A stretch of 46,178 bases of DNA. It comes from Bacteroidota bacterium. Its GTDB lineage: Bacteria; Bacteroidota; Bacteroidia; Chitinophagales; Chitinophagaceae. Where the stretch lies: positions 1-46,178 of the forward strand of contig JAFDXI010000157.1 in assembly GCA_018268035.1 (NCBI GenBank). The letters run 5' to 3'. The translations under genes were made by a program, and so were the position numbers. Shown here piece after piece: positions 7,981 through 17,635 of the stretch. Position 1 is the stretch's first letter, and every line of letters begins with the position of its first letter. The notes beneath the pieces are model-generated. The model was not told where the DNA came from. It did not search any database and was given only the letters and a program-made list of their open reading frames with translations.

Positions 7981-8007
7981 TGCCCGGCTATCCGGATTGC
8001 CCGGGTA
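7981..8007. promoter_or_regulatory. Nested GC-rich palindrome upstream of the sigma-54 promoter
   Basis: TGCCCGG at 7981-7987 pairs with CCGGGTA at 8001-8007 (one G-T pair). Inside is the perfect palindrome ATCCGGAT at 7990-7997. It is sharply GC-rich in an AT-rich gap and lies about 35-61 bp upstream of the predicted start site. It could be an operator or activator site; this is inference. Confidence 0.4.
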
Positions 8008-8192
8008 TGAATGTAAAATTAAGCAAAGCAAATTGTAGAGTTTAATACACGAAAAATTTAACCCTTTGGTATCATGCTTTTCTTTTTGGTGCTTTTTTAT
8101 TTTCTAAAAACAGAATCTATATCCGCTTAAGACAATTATGTATTTGAATGTCTGTCTGGATAAATTGATATTTATATTTACATGCAATACTG

Positions 8193-8231
8193 CAATTCCG
8201 CAAGATGTATAAATGCGGCAATTGTTTTTTT
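8193..8231 (+). terminator. Terminator-like hairpin upstream of the first single-domain response regulator
   Basis: CAATTCCGCA (8193-8202) pairs with TGCGGCAATTG (8214-8224) with one bulged base, and a run of T follows at 8224-8231. It has the form of an intrinsic terminator on the plus strand, yet no gene precedes it, so it may end a short leader or small RNA or attenuate transcription into 8286. Confidence 0.4.
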
Positions 8232-8285
8232 ATATAAATATCATTTGAGCCGTAGAATTTAAATACATTAAAGAATTACAGCTAT

Positions 8286-8690
8286 ATGACCATAATGATT
8301 GCAGATGCCGATGAAGATGAAAGGTTCCTTTTGCAGACAGCGTTTAAACATAAAGCCTATACAGGAAGGATAGAATTTGTTGGTGACAGCAAGGAGATAA
8401 TGGATAGCCTCAGGCTTTGTAAAGCTGAAAATTTTTCTGATCTCATTTTAATTGACCTTGATCTTCCATGTAATAAAAGCATAGAAGCATTACGGATGAT
8501 TAAGCAAAGTGATTTGTTGAAACGGATACCTGTAATTATGTTTTCAGCGCCAAAAGGAGAAAAGCATTTTGAGCATTGCTATGATTTGGGCGCAAATACC
8601 TGTATTGTAAAGGCATCTACATTTGAAAAGTTGTTGAATGTTGTGCAGCAGGTATATTCATACTGGGCCTATGCAGCCACAACTGTATGA
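8286..8690 (+). CDS. Single-domain response regulator (CheY-like)
   Basis: This 134-residue protein consists only of a receiver domain. Acidic residues lie in ADADEDE at the N-terminus, the phospho-acceptor is D57 in LILIDLDLP, the switch serine is in MFSAPKG and the lysine is in CIVKAS. It has no output domain, so it probably acts as a phosphorelay intermediate, a phosphate sink, or by protein contact. It is transcribed away from the sigma-54 activator and followed 76 nt later by a second receiver-only gene. Such stand-alone receivers in the Rcp1/CheY-like group are common beside Bacteroidota kinases. Confidence 0.88.
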   Translation: MTIMIADADEDERFLLQTAFKHKAYTGRIEFVGDSKEIMDSLRLCKAENFSDLILIDLDLPCNKSIEALRMIKQSDLLKRIPVIMFSAPKGEKHFEHCYDLGANTCIVKASTFEKLLNVVQQVYSYWAYAATTV

Positions 8691-8766
8691 TATGGATGAA
8701 GGGGAAAAAATTTTGTTGTATTGAAGAGGAAAAAAATCAGGCATATTTTTTATTATTGTTACTGTT

Positions 8767-9108
8767 ATGAGTGAAAGAAAAGTTTTAATAATAGATGATG
8801 AGATTGATTTGTGCATTCTGCTGAAAAACTTTTTGACCAAACAACATTATGATGTTGCAATCTCGCATAAACTGGCTGACGGGCTGAAAGAAGCCCTGGA
8901 TTTTATACCTGATATTATTTTCCTTGATAATAACCTTCCTGATTCACAGGGGTGGACTAAAGCTGCTTATTTACTTGAAGCTTTACCCAATGCTGATATA
9001 TTTTTGATCAGCGCTTATGAAAATACAACAGCCATACCGGAAAGTCCAAGAATCAAGGTGATTGAAAAGCCTCTTTCTTTGAAAGCAATCGGGCAACTGA
9101 TTGCTTAA
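8767..9108 (+). CDS. Single-domain response regulator
   Basis: This 113-residue receiver has IIDDEID at the N-terminus, phospho-acceptor D54 in IIFLDNNLPD, the switch serine in LISAYEN and the lysine in VIEKPLS. It has no output domain and is slightly short for the family (about 120). It is closer in motif detail to the activator's own receiver (VLVIDDD..DMCLLLRKFL) than to the neighbour at 8286, which suggests it may compete for the same kinase. That is inference. Confidence 0.88.
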   Translation: MSERKVLIIDDEIDLCILLKNFLTKQHYDVAISHKLADGLKEALDFIPDIIFLDNNLPDSQGWTKAAYLLEALPNADIFLISAYENTTAIPESPRIKVIEKPLSLKAIGQLIA

Positions 9109-9246
9109 ATAAATCAGATTTCAATTGTTGGGTTCTACAAAAAATATTTTTTTTGTGTAAAGTTTTCATCATGAAATATTTTTTAGAACCGGAAAGTGCA
9201 GGCGGGAAATTATTTGTGTCGCTGAAAATGTTTATTCAGGATAAAA

Positions 9247-11538
9247 TCAGAATGGATAACCAATAGCAAGATTAAAGACAAGATTATTTCTTCTCCAATC
9301 ACGACTGCCAAAATCAATCTTATATTTTTCACCACCGGGTAATATATATGGGATCCTTAATGGAAAAGCAACATCTAATCTTAGCACCAGTAAACTGATA
9401 TCGAAACGTAACCCTGCACCGGCATCAATAGCAAACTGGTTTAAAAAGTTTCCTGTAAATTTTGAACCTGGCCTGTATGGATCATCTTTCAATGTCCATA
9501 CATTACCTGCATCAGCAAATAATGCATACCTGACTATTGAAAAAAGTTTTGCCCTGTATTCGGCACTTAATAAAAATTTTACATCACCAGGTTGGTCAAC
9601 AACAATAGTATCTAAAGGATTGCCCGCATAATAAGCACCGGGACCTAAAGTTCTTGCCCTAAAACCGCGCAAGTCACTTACACCGCCAGCAAAAAATTCT
9701 TTGATGAATGGCATTTGCTGGCTATTGCCATAAGCAAAACCAACACCAGCATCGAGCCTTGAGTTGAATGACCTGTACTTGTTTCCTAATCGCCAGTAAT
9801 GCCTTAAATCTGCTTCGAGTCTTATGTATTGAGTGAATGGGGATCCAAAAATATTTTTTTGTTTTCCTGCATTGGCATTGGCACCGGTAATCAATCCCAA
9901 AACATTTCCAGATACATCAATATTGCCATTGAAATAATAATTACTTATTTTCCTGTTGGGCTTTGTCTGCGAATTATAATTGAAATTATAAATTGATCCG
10001 ATGATAAATTGTTTTTCAATACTTCTTTGTAAGGTAATATTTGAGTCTAAAATATGTTGAAAACTATCAGTGATATTTTGTGGCTGTACATAATTAATAT
10101 TTAGAGGAGTAAGCTGGTTTTCGTTGCGCAGGTTTCCTTTCCATATATAACTATAGCTGGCTGTGGCAGAAGTAAGCAAATATTGTGAGGTACTGTTGTA
10201 AAACTGATACCCTGTACTGATTTTTGTTTGAGGAACAAAAGCACCATTCGTATTAAATTTAAAAGGAGCCAGTATCCTTGGTATGTACAAATCTGCCTGA
10301 GCGCCTGCATTTAAAATACTGGTATTAAAACCTGCTGAAATTTGTTTTTCATAACCTGCATTGATTGAAATATTTAATCGTTCAGCACCTTTGAAAATAT
10401 TTCTGTGCAACCAGTTGAGTGATAGGCTGGCGCCAGTTGCATTATTCGATTTCTGCAAACCTGAAAGCTGTAGCCTGATTGACTTTGCATTAGTAGGAGT
10501 GAGGTAATAATATGCATTTAAAGTGCGGGCAGAATCGCCGGGTTCAAAACGTACTTTTACAAATTTATATACACCTAAAGTAATTAACCTGTTTAAGGAA
10601 AGGTTATGTGCATTCCTGTTGTATAATTCTCCCTTGTGAAATACCAATGCCCTGCTAAACATAACCGGTTTGAATTTGTTTTTTGGGTCAATGATTGTAT
10701 AGCCATTATAAGATTTTGCACTTTTTAAACTTGTATCGCTCCTGATATCATAATCAGCATACACATAAATATTCCTGATACGGTAAGGTAGTTTTGCATA
10801 AGCAGGTGTTTCTTTTTTTACCCGCATATCAATATCTACTTTGTGTTTGCCGATGGTTGAGTCTACATCGGCAATTAAATAATCCGGACTGAAATAATAG
10901 TAACCAAAGTTTTTTAGTTTGTTGTCTATTCTTTCTCTTTCACTCTTGATCCTGTCAAGGTCATAAGGTGCCCCAGGTCTCAATAATATCCCTTTCTTAT
11001 TGTTGATGGCTCTTTTATGTATTGCTTTTGCCAGGATGCTGGAATCAGTTGGATAAGAAATCTTTCTGATTGTATAACGTTTGCCTACTGTAGCAGTATA
11101 AGTTACAAAAAGTTTTTTATTTTTTATGGTGGTATCCATTATGACTGAGTCCATGAAAAATCCTTTGTTGTCTAAATGGTTTTGTAATACAAGCCTGTTT
11201 TTTTCTAAAGCAGAATTGGAAGCCAGTACAGGTGGTTCGCCCACCCGGTATTTAAGCCAGTACATCAGGCCTTTTTTACTCTTAGGTTCTTTTACCATAT
11301 TATAAATTGCAAGGCTTACTCTTGCGCCTAATATAGTTGAGTTTGGCACAGGCCTTACAAGTGTATGCAACTCACTTTCAAAAGATTTTTTCTTTGATGA
11401 TGAAAGGTTGGCTGTTGAAATTATTTTTTCTTTTGAACCTACAAAAAGCGCCTGATCAGCCCCCAGATGTTTTGTATTGCTACATGATGACAGTATAACA
11501 ATTACAGCAATAAAAAATATGGTTTGATGCAACTTCAT
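9247..11538 (-). CDS. tamL: TamL-type outer-membrane BamA/TamA-family lipoprotein
   Basis: This 763-residue protein starts with a lipoprotein signal (MKLHQTIFFIAVIVILSSC, lipobox cysteine 19). Residues about 100-330 look like POTRA repeats. The C-terminal half is a 16-strand Omp85 barrel with the family patterns FFAGGVSDLRGFRARTLGPG and a terminal strand ending VFNLAIGYPF. A lipidated TamA homologue (TamL) partnered with TamB is the Bacteroidota form of the translocation and assembly module. It follows tamB by 25 nt on the same strand, which supports the assignment. Its role would be insertion of outer-membrane proteins or envelope homeostasis with TamB. Confidence 0.88.
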   Translation of the reverse strand: MKLHQTIFFIAVIVILSSCSNTKHLGADQALFVGSKEKIISTANLSSSKKKSFESELHTLVRPVPNSTILGARVSLAIYNMVKEPKSKKGLMYWLKYRVGEPPVLASNSALEKNRLVLQNHLDNKGFFMDSVIMDTTIKNKKLFVTYTATVGKRYTIRKISYPTDSSILAKAIHKRAINNKKGILLRPGAPYDLDRIKSERERIDNKLKNFGYYYFSPDYLIADVDSTIGKHKVDIDMRVKKETPAYAKLPYRIRNIYVYADYDIRSDTSLKSAKSYNGYTIIDPKNKFKPVMFSRALVFHKGELYNRNAHNLSLNRLITLGVYKFVKVRFEPGDSARTLNAYYYLTPTNAKSIRLQLSGLQKSNNATGASLSLNWLHRNIFKGAERLNISINAGYEKQISAGFNTSILNAGAQADLYIPRILAPFKFNTNGAFVPQTKISTGYQFYNSTSQYLLTSATASYSYIWKGNLRNENQLTPLNINYVQPQNITDSFQHILDSNITLQRSIEKQFIIGSIYNFNYNSQTKPNRKISNYYFNGNIDVSGNVLGLITGANANAGKQKNIFGSPFTQYIRLEADLRHYWRLGNKYRSFNSRLDAGVGFAYGNSQQMPFIKEFFAGGVSDLRGFRARTLGPGAYYAGNPLDTIVVDQPGDVKFLLSAEYRAKLFSIVRYALFADAGNVWTLKDDPYRPGSKFTGNFLNQFAIDAGAGLRFDISLLVLRLDVAFPLRIPYILPGGEKYKIDFGSRDWRRNNLVFNLAIGYPF

Positions 11539-11563
11539 TTTACATAATTACTTTACAGGTATT

Positions 11564-14500
11564 TTATTGATCATCGTTTGATGGTTCAATATTCTTATCT
11601 TTTATTTGAACCTTTGAAGTATTGCTTTCAGTCTTATCCTGTTTATTTTTTTGCCTGATTTTCTTTGCTTCTTTTTTAACAGTAAATAATTCTTTTAGCT
11701 TGTCGTAATCAAACGTGAGTATAAAGCTTACACCCGTTTCTACAACTTGTCCTTCAATCACACCTTCATATTTATTCAATCTATACACCCTGATCATGTA
11801 CCGGCCATCTTTTGTGATCTGGTAATCCATTGATACATCACCAGCAGGATTGATGGCATTCTGGTTAGTATTGCTGGGGCCTTCTACCTGGAAGTTGCTG
11901 CCTACATTTACACGCAGCCGGTCATTTAAAAGTTTTTTTGAAACAGTTACATTGAGGTCTGTTTTTTCTGCTGCGGTTCCACTTGAATAATCAGTACCGG
12001 AAGAAAGATCGAAATTGATGTCAACGCCTTTTATCAGGTTGCCAGCAAGTTGATTTAACTGGTCGGTTAAAATGCGGCTGGCGCTGGCTCTTATCTGGTC
12101 TTCTGCGCTGGTACCTGCTGAACTTGCAAAAGGATTTTCCTGTACAAACCTGCCTAATAACAATAATGCGAATACCTGTTTGTTTAGTTCACTTTCATCA
12201 ACACTTAGTTGCTGCAATTTTGTAGCAACATCATTCCATTGTGATGCTTCACGGTCGGGTAGTGAAATGCCAAAATGTATAATAGGTTTCAATAACTGCC
12301 CAGTCATTTGAAGTGTTACCTGAAACGGAAGCTTCTCTTTATACCTTGTTATTTCAGTGGATGATTTTCCTGCTAATGAAGTTTGCATCAAATCAATTGG
12401 TGCAGTTTTCGCCATGTACAAGGCAGTTACATTAATGTTGGCTGTCATGGGATCGCCAGTCCAGGTAACAGTACTGCCTTTCTGTATAATAAATTGTTTT
12501 TTTAATAAACTTAATGACAGGTTATATGATCCATTTTGCAATTCATAAGCACCAGTCAATGTCATTTTCCCGCTCTTGTCAATACCACCATTCAGGTTGG
12601 CAACACCTTTCAATGTTAATGCATCTCCATTCCTTTCATCAATTACTATTGTAAATTTTGCTGAACTGTCCACTTCAATATCAGCATTCATATCAATGCC
12701 TGTCATCCTGTTGAATGCTGCAGAATCTAACATAGAATTATTTGTAATGGTTTCAGGATGATCTTTGTCAATAAAATTGACTACACCAATCCTGCTTTCT
12801 GCTTCAGGGTCTGTTTGTGGTACAATAAATGTGAAATCAGTTTCTTTATTCACCCTCAGTTTTCCTGAAACTGTTGGCGCAAAAAGATCGCCTTTAATGC
12901 TTGCCTTTGCATCAAGATTTAACTTGCCATAAAAAAGCGCATTAGTTGTTTGTTCTTTATTCACTAAAGTAAAATCATCTGCTCTTAATGTAAGATCTGT
13001 GGTGTAAGTTTTAAAATCGTTTGTTAGGATATCTCCATTCAACACAGCTCGTTTGCCGGCAGAATCCTGCAATACAAATCTTTTGAAATGGATGCCTTTG
13101 TTGTCAACTGCTATATCATCTTTTGGCAATTTAAATCTTACACCCAAAAGTGTGGGTACGAGTGTAGCTCTTTGAAATGATAAGCTGCCATTTACTTGTG
13201 GTGCATCTGTTGTCCCTTTAATTGCAACATTGCCTTTTAGAATGCCGGTGATATCATCCAACTGCCCGGTAGCAAAAGGTTTCACAGTTACAAGGTTAAA
13301 ACGGCTCAAATCAAAATTCAAATCCATCCTGCCATCACCAGTATAATATAACCCGCTAAGCTTTGCATTATTTTTATTGCCTGTTAGTGCAATATTCATA
13401 TTATATGCATTGGCAGTTTTATTGTCAACTTTTATAGCCAGATTGCCGATAGTGTCTAATTTATAAGTGAGGTTGTTGACACCGATATCAGAAGTGAAAA
13501 CCATTTCTTTTGTTGGGTTGGTAATTGCTGCAGTGCCATTAATCGTACCTGAAGCCAGCAAAGAATCCTGGTGGGCTAATCTTGTTATCGTGGCAATTTC
13601 AAAATTTTTCAAATCAATTTTTACAGGTGCAGTTGACGATTGTTCAACACTGTTAATGTTTAATGATTGATTGCCCTGGCTGATATTGAAATTATTTACA
13701 ATGATGCCAGTTGAATCATAATAGATAGAATTGCCTGGCGCTACATTCCATTTGTCATAATTCAACAGCAGCCCGGGTTTCAGGCTTATTTTATATCCAT
13801 TTCCTACTTCGCTAAGGATGGCGCCGATGGCATATTGTGAATTATTTTTTGTGTCTTTTGAATTAGCATCAATGCTTATCTCATTATTTGCAATTGCTGT
13901 TTTTAATTCAGTTGCAAATAAATGATTGGATCCAGCTGTCAATTCATCAACTGAAACTGTTGCATGTAGGGTATCGGCTGACGTTTGTGCGGCAATACTC
14001 AACCCGTTAATTTGGTTTTCTCCATAGATAATCCGGCTGCTTGTTGCTTCAATGCCAAAATCATTTTGTTCTGAATTAAAATGCCCCGCCATGAATATTG
14101 AGTCACTGCCTTTAAGCTCAGGTATGAATTGTAACAGCCATCCTTTTGGATGAATTAAGGCATTCAGTTTCCAGTTTTCCGACGTTGTATTTTTTTGTTC
14201 ATAACCAGGTATAGCATAATACTTATTGATGGTTTGTTGCAATGATTGAGCTATTTCTGTTAATTTATATTTACCCAAAAGATCGGCATTGATAATGCTG
14301 TCTGCATGAATGACAATACTTTTATTGGTTGAATCCCCTGAAGCGATTAACAAAATGCTGTCAACATACACATGCTGCCCTGATCTTGTCAGTGAAAATT
14401 TATCAAGACTGATATTTCCCAATAAATCATCAGGGTTGGTAGATGGCAGGTCGGCTACTATATGGCCACTTACACTTAATGTATCATCCATTAAATGTAG

Positions 14501-16618
14501 TGTTTTTGCATTCAGCGTATCAATCATCAAATCCATTTTCACAGGAGGGTAAGTGCCTGAAGAGAGATCTGCAGTTGCGTCAAGTTGCAATGCAATATTA
14601 TCATCTTTGATGGTTGCAGTTGAGTGATTGAGTCCTTTATCAATATTGCCATTAACTATTACATCTTTATAGGTGTAACCATTATATTGAGCGCTGCTAA
14701 CATCAAGGTTATAATTAGCAACAGCTTTTTTAATATCAAAACCGATTCCGTTTGCTGTGAGATTTGCGGTAATGAGGCCAACCTGTTGTTGTTTTGCAAG
14801 GTAGCCTGCATCTACATTTTGCAAGCCTGCTTTTATTACATACACTTCGCCAGGTTGTATGTTGCCATTTAATTGAATATTGCCTTTGTTTGTTCTTAAT
14901 GCAATTTGAGTAGCAAAACTGTTCATATTGCCTTTGAAAAAACCATTAGCACTGAGGTTGTCAGGAAGATTAAAACTGTTAGGCAATGTGTTTGGTGGCA
15001 ATAAACTTACAATATCTCTTTTCGTGGACCTGAGTTGATTGATACTGATATCGTAGTTTGCTTTCTTTACATCAGGCAAACCTTTGAATGTACCGGAAAC
15101 ATTAACATAAGTATTGCCAAAGCCACTTAATTCAAAAATGGGTACTGATAAGTTTTTCAAAAGACCTTTTGCTGATGCATTTAGTTTTATTGTAGAGATT
15201 TTATAATCCTGGAAATTTCTTTTGTAAGAAGGCAGGAAAGCTATCAGGTCTTTTACTGCAATTTGCGAGTTGGGTAGTTTAGCATCAATGTATAAATCTC
15301 CAATATTTTTTGTAATAGCTTCGATGGAAGGATATTTTACAATCAACTGGTTTTGCAATGTAGTGCCTTCAGTTTGCAACAACAGGTTTGTTAATGAAGC
15401 ACCACTGTCATTATACAAAAACTTTGTATGAAATTTCTGAATTTCCACACCGCTTTTTTCATGGAATACAAGCTGGTTGATATTGCCTTGATAAACATCC
15501 GGTGTGAATTGTAAGCTGTCGCCATCAATTAATAAATTTTTGATATGAATATGGCTTGGGTCAAAACCTTCTGCCTGTGGCTTTGAAGTGCTGTCATCAT
15601 AAATTATTTCATTGTTGATTAGATCAACTTTTGCAAGAGAGAATTTCCAACTGCCGGAAGATTCAGAAGTGTCTATTGAAGTAATGGACTCATTGTTTTT
15701 AACTGGAGTTTTTGGTTTGCCAAAACTTACTTTGGTTATTGAATTTTTCAGCGTCAAATCTTTCAAGCCAAAATCAAGATGTTGCAGGTTGATTTTATCA
15801 GGGTGTGCAGATAGTGCTCCAAGATTTACAAACGCATTGAGGGCAGCCACTTCATCATTATATTTCAATAAAACTTTATTGAATGCAAGACTATTGATTG
15901 AGATGGATGGATAGAACGTTGTTGTGTCAGTAGATTCGGTTGTTGTGTTATCACTGATTTTTAATAAAGGTTTGTATTGACGGATTTTTGTAATGACATC
16001 ATCAATATTAATATCATTTAAAGAATAGACAGACTTGTCAGGGTTAAGCGTTTTAAAACTTGTTTCCAAATCGTCCAGGTAGAAATATACATCATTACCT
16101 GATGCATCATCTTTGAACGTAGCGAGAATTTTTTTCAACGAAATCTTTCCAATATTGAACTTCATTGGTGATGATGGTTCATTCGGTTCGCTTTCTTCTT
16201 CACTACTGAATGCTTTTACAATATAATCGTAATTGAAAGCCGTATCAGGATAATTCCTGTAAATATGAGTTTTAATATTATTGAGGCCAACGTATGAAAT
16301 ATTTACTTCACTGCTCAACAATTTCAGCATGGCAATATCAACTTCTACTTTCCCTGCAAACAATAAAGTGTCTTTATGCTGGTCTTCAAAATAAATATTT
16401 TCCAATACCAGGCTTTTGGGAAAACTAAGTGTTAGTTTTCCGATCTCAACTTTTGTTTTAATCTTTCCCTCTATATAGGATACTATCTTATTTTTTGCAA
16501 AATTTTGAACAGCGGGGATTTGTATCAATATAAATACCAGTATGATTAAAAAAAGGACTATGCCTATCAGCCAGGCAATAATTTTCAGGATCTTTTTCGA
16601 TAGTTTCTTAACGTCCAC
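11564..16618 (-). CDS. tamB: Translocation and assembly module inner-membrane protein TamB (DUF490)
   Basis: This is a very large, 1684-residue protein. Residues about 12-34 form a single N-terminal membrane anchor (IAWLIGIVLFLIILVFILIQ). Most of the rest is a repetitive beta-rich AsmA/TamB-like periplasmic stretch with many short amphipathic strands. The C-terminal roughly 450 residues match the TamB/DUF490 domain (NGGIDKSGKMTLTGAYELQ, VTLQMTGQLLKPIIHFGISL, VSKKLLNDRLRVNVGSNFQV). The charged tail is Lys/Asn rich. The start is a GTG at 16618, since an in-frame stop lies 12 nt upstream. It would bridge the inner membrane to TamL in the outer membrane, possibly also carrying lipids. Confidence 0.93.
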   Translation of the reverse strand: MDVKKLSKKILKIIAWLIGIVLFLIILVFILIQIPAVQNFAKNKIVSYIEGKIKTKVEIGKLTLSFPKSLVLENIYFEDQHKDTLLFAGKVEVDIAMLKLLSSEVNISYVGLNNIKTHIYRNYPDTAFNYDYIVKAFSSEEESEPNEPSSPMKFNIGKISLKKILATFKDDASGNDVYFYLDDLETSFKTLNPDKSVYSLNDINIDDVITKIRQYKPLLKISDNTTTESTDTTTFYPSISINSLAFNKVLLKYNDEVAALNAFVNLGALSAHPDKINLQHLDFGLKDLTLKNSITKVSFGKPKTPVKNNESITSIDTSESSGSWKFSLAKVDLINNEIIYDDSTSKPQAEGFDPSHIHIKNLLIDGDSLQFTPDVYQGNINQLVFHEKSGVEIQKFHTKFLYNDSGASLTNLLLQTEGTTLQNQLIVKYPSIEAITKNIGDLYIDAKLPNSQIAVKDLIAFLPSYKRNFQDYKISTIKLNASAKGLLKNLSVPIFELSGFGNTYVNVSGTFKGLPDVKKANYDISINQLRSTKRDIVSLLPPNTLPNSFNLPDNLSANGFFKGNMNSFATQIALRTNKGNIQLNGNIQPGEVYVIKAGLQNVDAGYLAKQQQVGLITANLTANGIGFDIKKAVANYNLDVSSAQYNGYTYKDVIVNGNIDKGLNHSTATIKDDNIALQLDATADLSSGTYPPVKMDLMIDTLNAKTLHLMDDTLSVSGHIVADLPSTNPDDLLGNISLDKFSLTRSGQHVYVDSILLIASGDSTNKSIVIHADSIINADLLGKYKLTEIAQSLQQTINKYYAIPGYEQKNTTSENWKLNALIHPKGWLLQFIPELKGSDSIFMAGHFNSEQNDFGIEATSSRIIYGENQINGLSIAAQTSADTLHATVSVDELTAGSNHLFATELKTAIANNEISIDANSKDTKNNSQYAIGAILSEVGNGYKISLKPGLLLNYDKWNVAPGNSIYYDSTGIIVNNFNISQGNQSLNINSVEQSSTAPVKIDLKNFEIATITRLAHQDSLLASGTINGTAAITNPTKEMVFTSDIGVNNLTYKLDTIGNLAIKVDNKTANAYNMNIALTGNKNNAKLSGLYYTGDGRMDLNFDLSRFNLVTVKPFATGQLDDITGILKGNVAIKGTTDAPQVNGSLSFQRATLVPTLLGVRFKLPKDDIAVDNKGIHFKRFVLQDSAGKRAVLNGDILTNDFKTYTTDLTLRADDFTLVNKEQTTNALFYGKLNLDAKASIKGDLFAPTVSGKLRVNKETDFTFIVPQTDPEAESRIGVVNFIDKDHPETITNNSMLDSAAFNRMTGIDMNADIEVDSSAKFTIVIDERNGDALTLKGVANLNGGIDKSGKMTLTGAYELQNGSYNLSLSLLKKQFIIQKGSTVTWTGDPMTANINVTALYMAKTAPIDLMQTSLAGKSSTEITRYKEKLPFQVTLQMTGQLLKPIIHFGISLPDREASQWNDVATKLQQLSVDESELNKQVFALLLLGRFVQENPFASSAGTSAEDQIRASASRILTDQLNQLAGNLIKGVDINFDLSSGTDYSSGTAAEKTDLNVTVSKKLLNDRLRVNVGSNFQVEGPSNTNQNAINPAGDVSMDYQITKDGRYMIRVYRLNKYEGVIEGQVVETGVSFILTFDYDKLKELFTVKKEAKKIRQKNKQDKTESNTSKVQIKDKNIEPSNDDQ

Positions 16619-16676
16619 TGGTTGTATTTAAGTCTGAACACCGGCAACAAATATCAGCCTTGTTTAACTATAGAAT

Positions 16677-16684
16677 CAAACCTA
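16677..16684 (-). promoter_or_regulatory. Candidate -7 box for the tamB-tamL operon
   Basis: The minus strand reads TAGGTTTG, a full TAnnTTTG match, 58 nt before the tamB GTG. A TTTC resembling the -33 TTTG lies about 20 nt upstream. Confidence 0.4.
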
Positions 16685-16739
16685 CAAAATATGTGATGAT
16701 TACTGAAATCTATAGATAAAAATTAGGGGCTGTACCTGT

Positions 16740-17630
16740 TTATTTTTTTGCAAAGTAAATCACTGAACTGCAATTTTTATAATTGCCTAAAGATTTTATA
16801 TTGGATATTGTTCCATTGGTGAAAGCGCTCAGGAAATGATTTATGCCGGACTTGTATTTTTCACTTAGCAAGCTTACATAAAAACTATCAAACCACATAG
16901 GTCTCATATCTTCTGGTGTGAAGCGATGATGTTGCAAAAGCCAATGCATGGAAGCAGGGGAGAAGTGATATAAATGTCTTGGCACATCATAAGCTGCCCA
17001 AAATGTTCCATATTTTTTTGCATCATAGCTGGTGTAGTTTGGAACTGCAATGATAAGTGTGCCACCATCAGCAAGCAATTTGTAAAATGTTTCGAGGTAT
17101 TGATGAAGCTGGTGCACATGTTCCAGCACATGCCACAATGTGATGACCTGGAAAGATGCAGCAGGGAGATTGAATAAATTTTCCAATGGAGCTAATGTGA
17201 TATCAAAGTCATTTTGTGCATGTTCTCTTGCGGTAGCATCAGGTTCTAAAGCTGTAACGTCCCATCCGGATTTTTTCATGGTTGCTGCAAATGCTCCGGT
17301 GCCAGCGCCAACATCAAGCAGGTTGCCTTTTGCAGATTTCTTTTCAATTAATTTTCGTTTTGACTGTAATGTATATGAACGTACTGAATGGTATAATTTA
17401 TTCACCAATCCCTGTGAAGTATTGGAATGTGAAATATAAGCTGACGATTTATAATATTCTCCTATCTCATTTTCTCCGGGTATGTCTTGTGTAAACCTTG
17501 CACAGCAGGAGGCACATTCCCAAATTTCAAAATAATCATGGCTCACTGTTTCATCTTTTGCCTTTAATGCAAAAGATATTTTATTACTGTTACAAACAGG
17601 ACAGTTGTTGTAATGAGTCAGTTTGCTCAT
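16740..17630 (-). CDS. Class I SAM-dependent methyltransferase with N-terminal zinc-ribbon
   Basis: This 296-residue protein has an N-terminal CPVC..C..C cysteine pattern (about residues 10-43), like the zinc-ribbon at the front of many sugar or polysaccharide-linked methyltransferases. A Rossmann methyltransferase domain follows: motif I LLDVGAGTGAFA near residue 105, acidic E after beta2 (VTALEPD), and motif IV ITLWHVLEHV. The C-terminal part resembles lipid or sugar methyltransferases (YDVPRHLYHFSP). The substrate is unknown. It starts 5 nt after the cysteine desulfurase stop, so the two are probably co-transcribed, though a functional link is not obvious. Confidence 0.85.
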   Translation of the reverse strand: MSKLTHYNNCPVCNSNKISFALKAKDETVSHDYFEIWECASCCARFTQDIPGENEIGEYYKSSAYISHSNTSQGLVNKLYHSVRSYTLQSKRKLIEKKSAKGNLLDVGAGTGAFAATMKKSGWDVTALEPDATAREHAQNDFDITLAPLENLFNLPAASFQVITLWHVLEHVHQLHQYLETFYKLLADGGTLIIAVPNYTSYDAKKYGTFWAAYDVPRHLYHFSPASMHWLLQHHRFTPEDMRPMWFDSFYVSLLSEKYKSGINHFLSAFTNGTISNIKSLGNYKNCSSVIYFAKK

Positions 17631-17635
17631 GCAGG

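Larger units (their letters stand above)
7908..8285. other. Divergent intergenic region of the signalling cluster
   Basis: This 378-bp gap separates the minus-strand sigma-54 activator from the plus-strand response regulator. It holds the sigma-54 promoter, the nested palindrome, and a terminator-like hairpin at 8193-8231. No protein-coding ORF is convincing. Confidence 0.6.

Noticed and set aside
7908-8285. A CRISPR array or riboswitch in the signalling-cluster gap
   Set aside because: No repeat-spacer pattern was seen and no recognised riboswitch fold; only short palindromes and a hairpin.
9171-9266. 31-codon plus-strand ORF overlapping the tamL 3' end
   Set aside because: It overlaps tamL by 20 nt, has no family resemblance and no supporting context.
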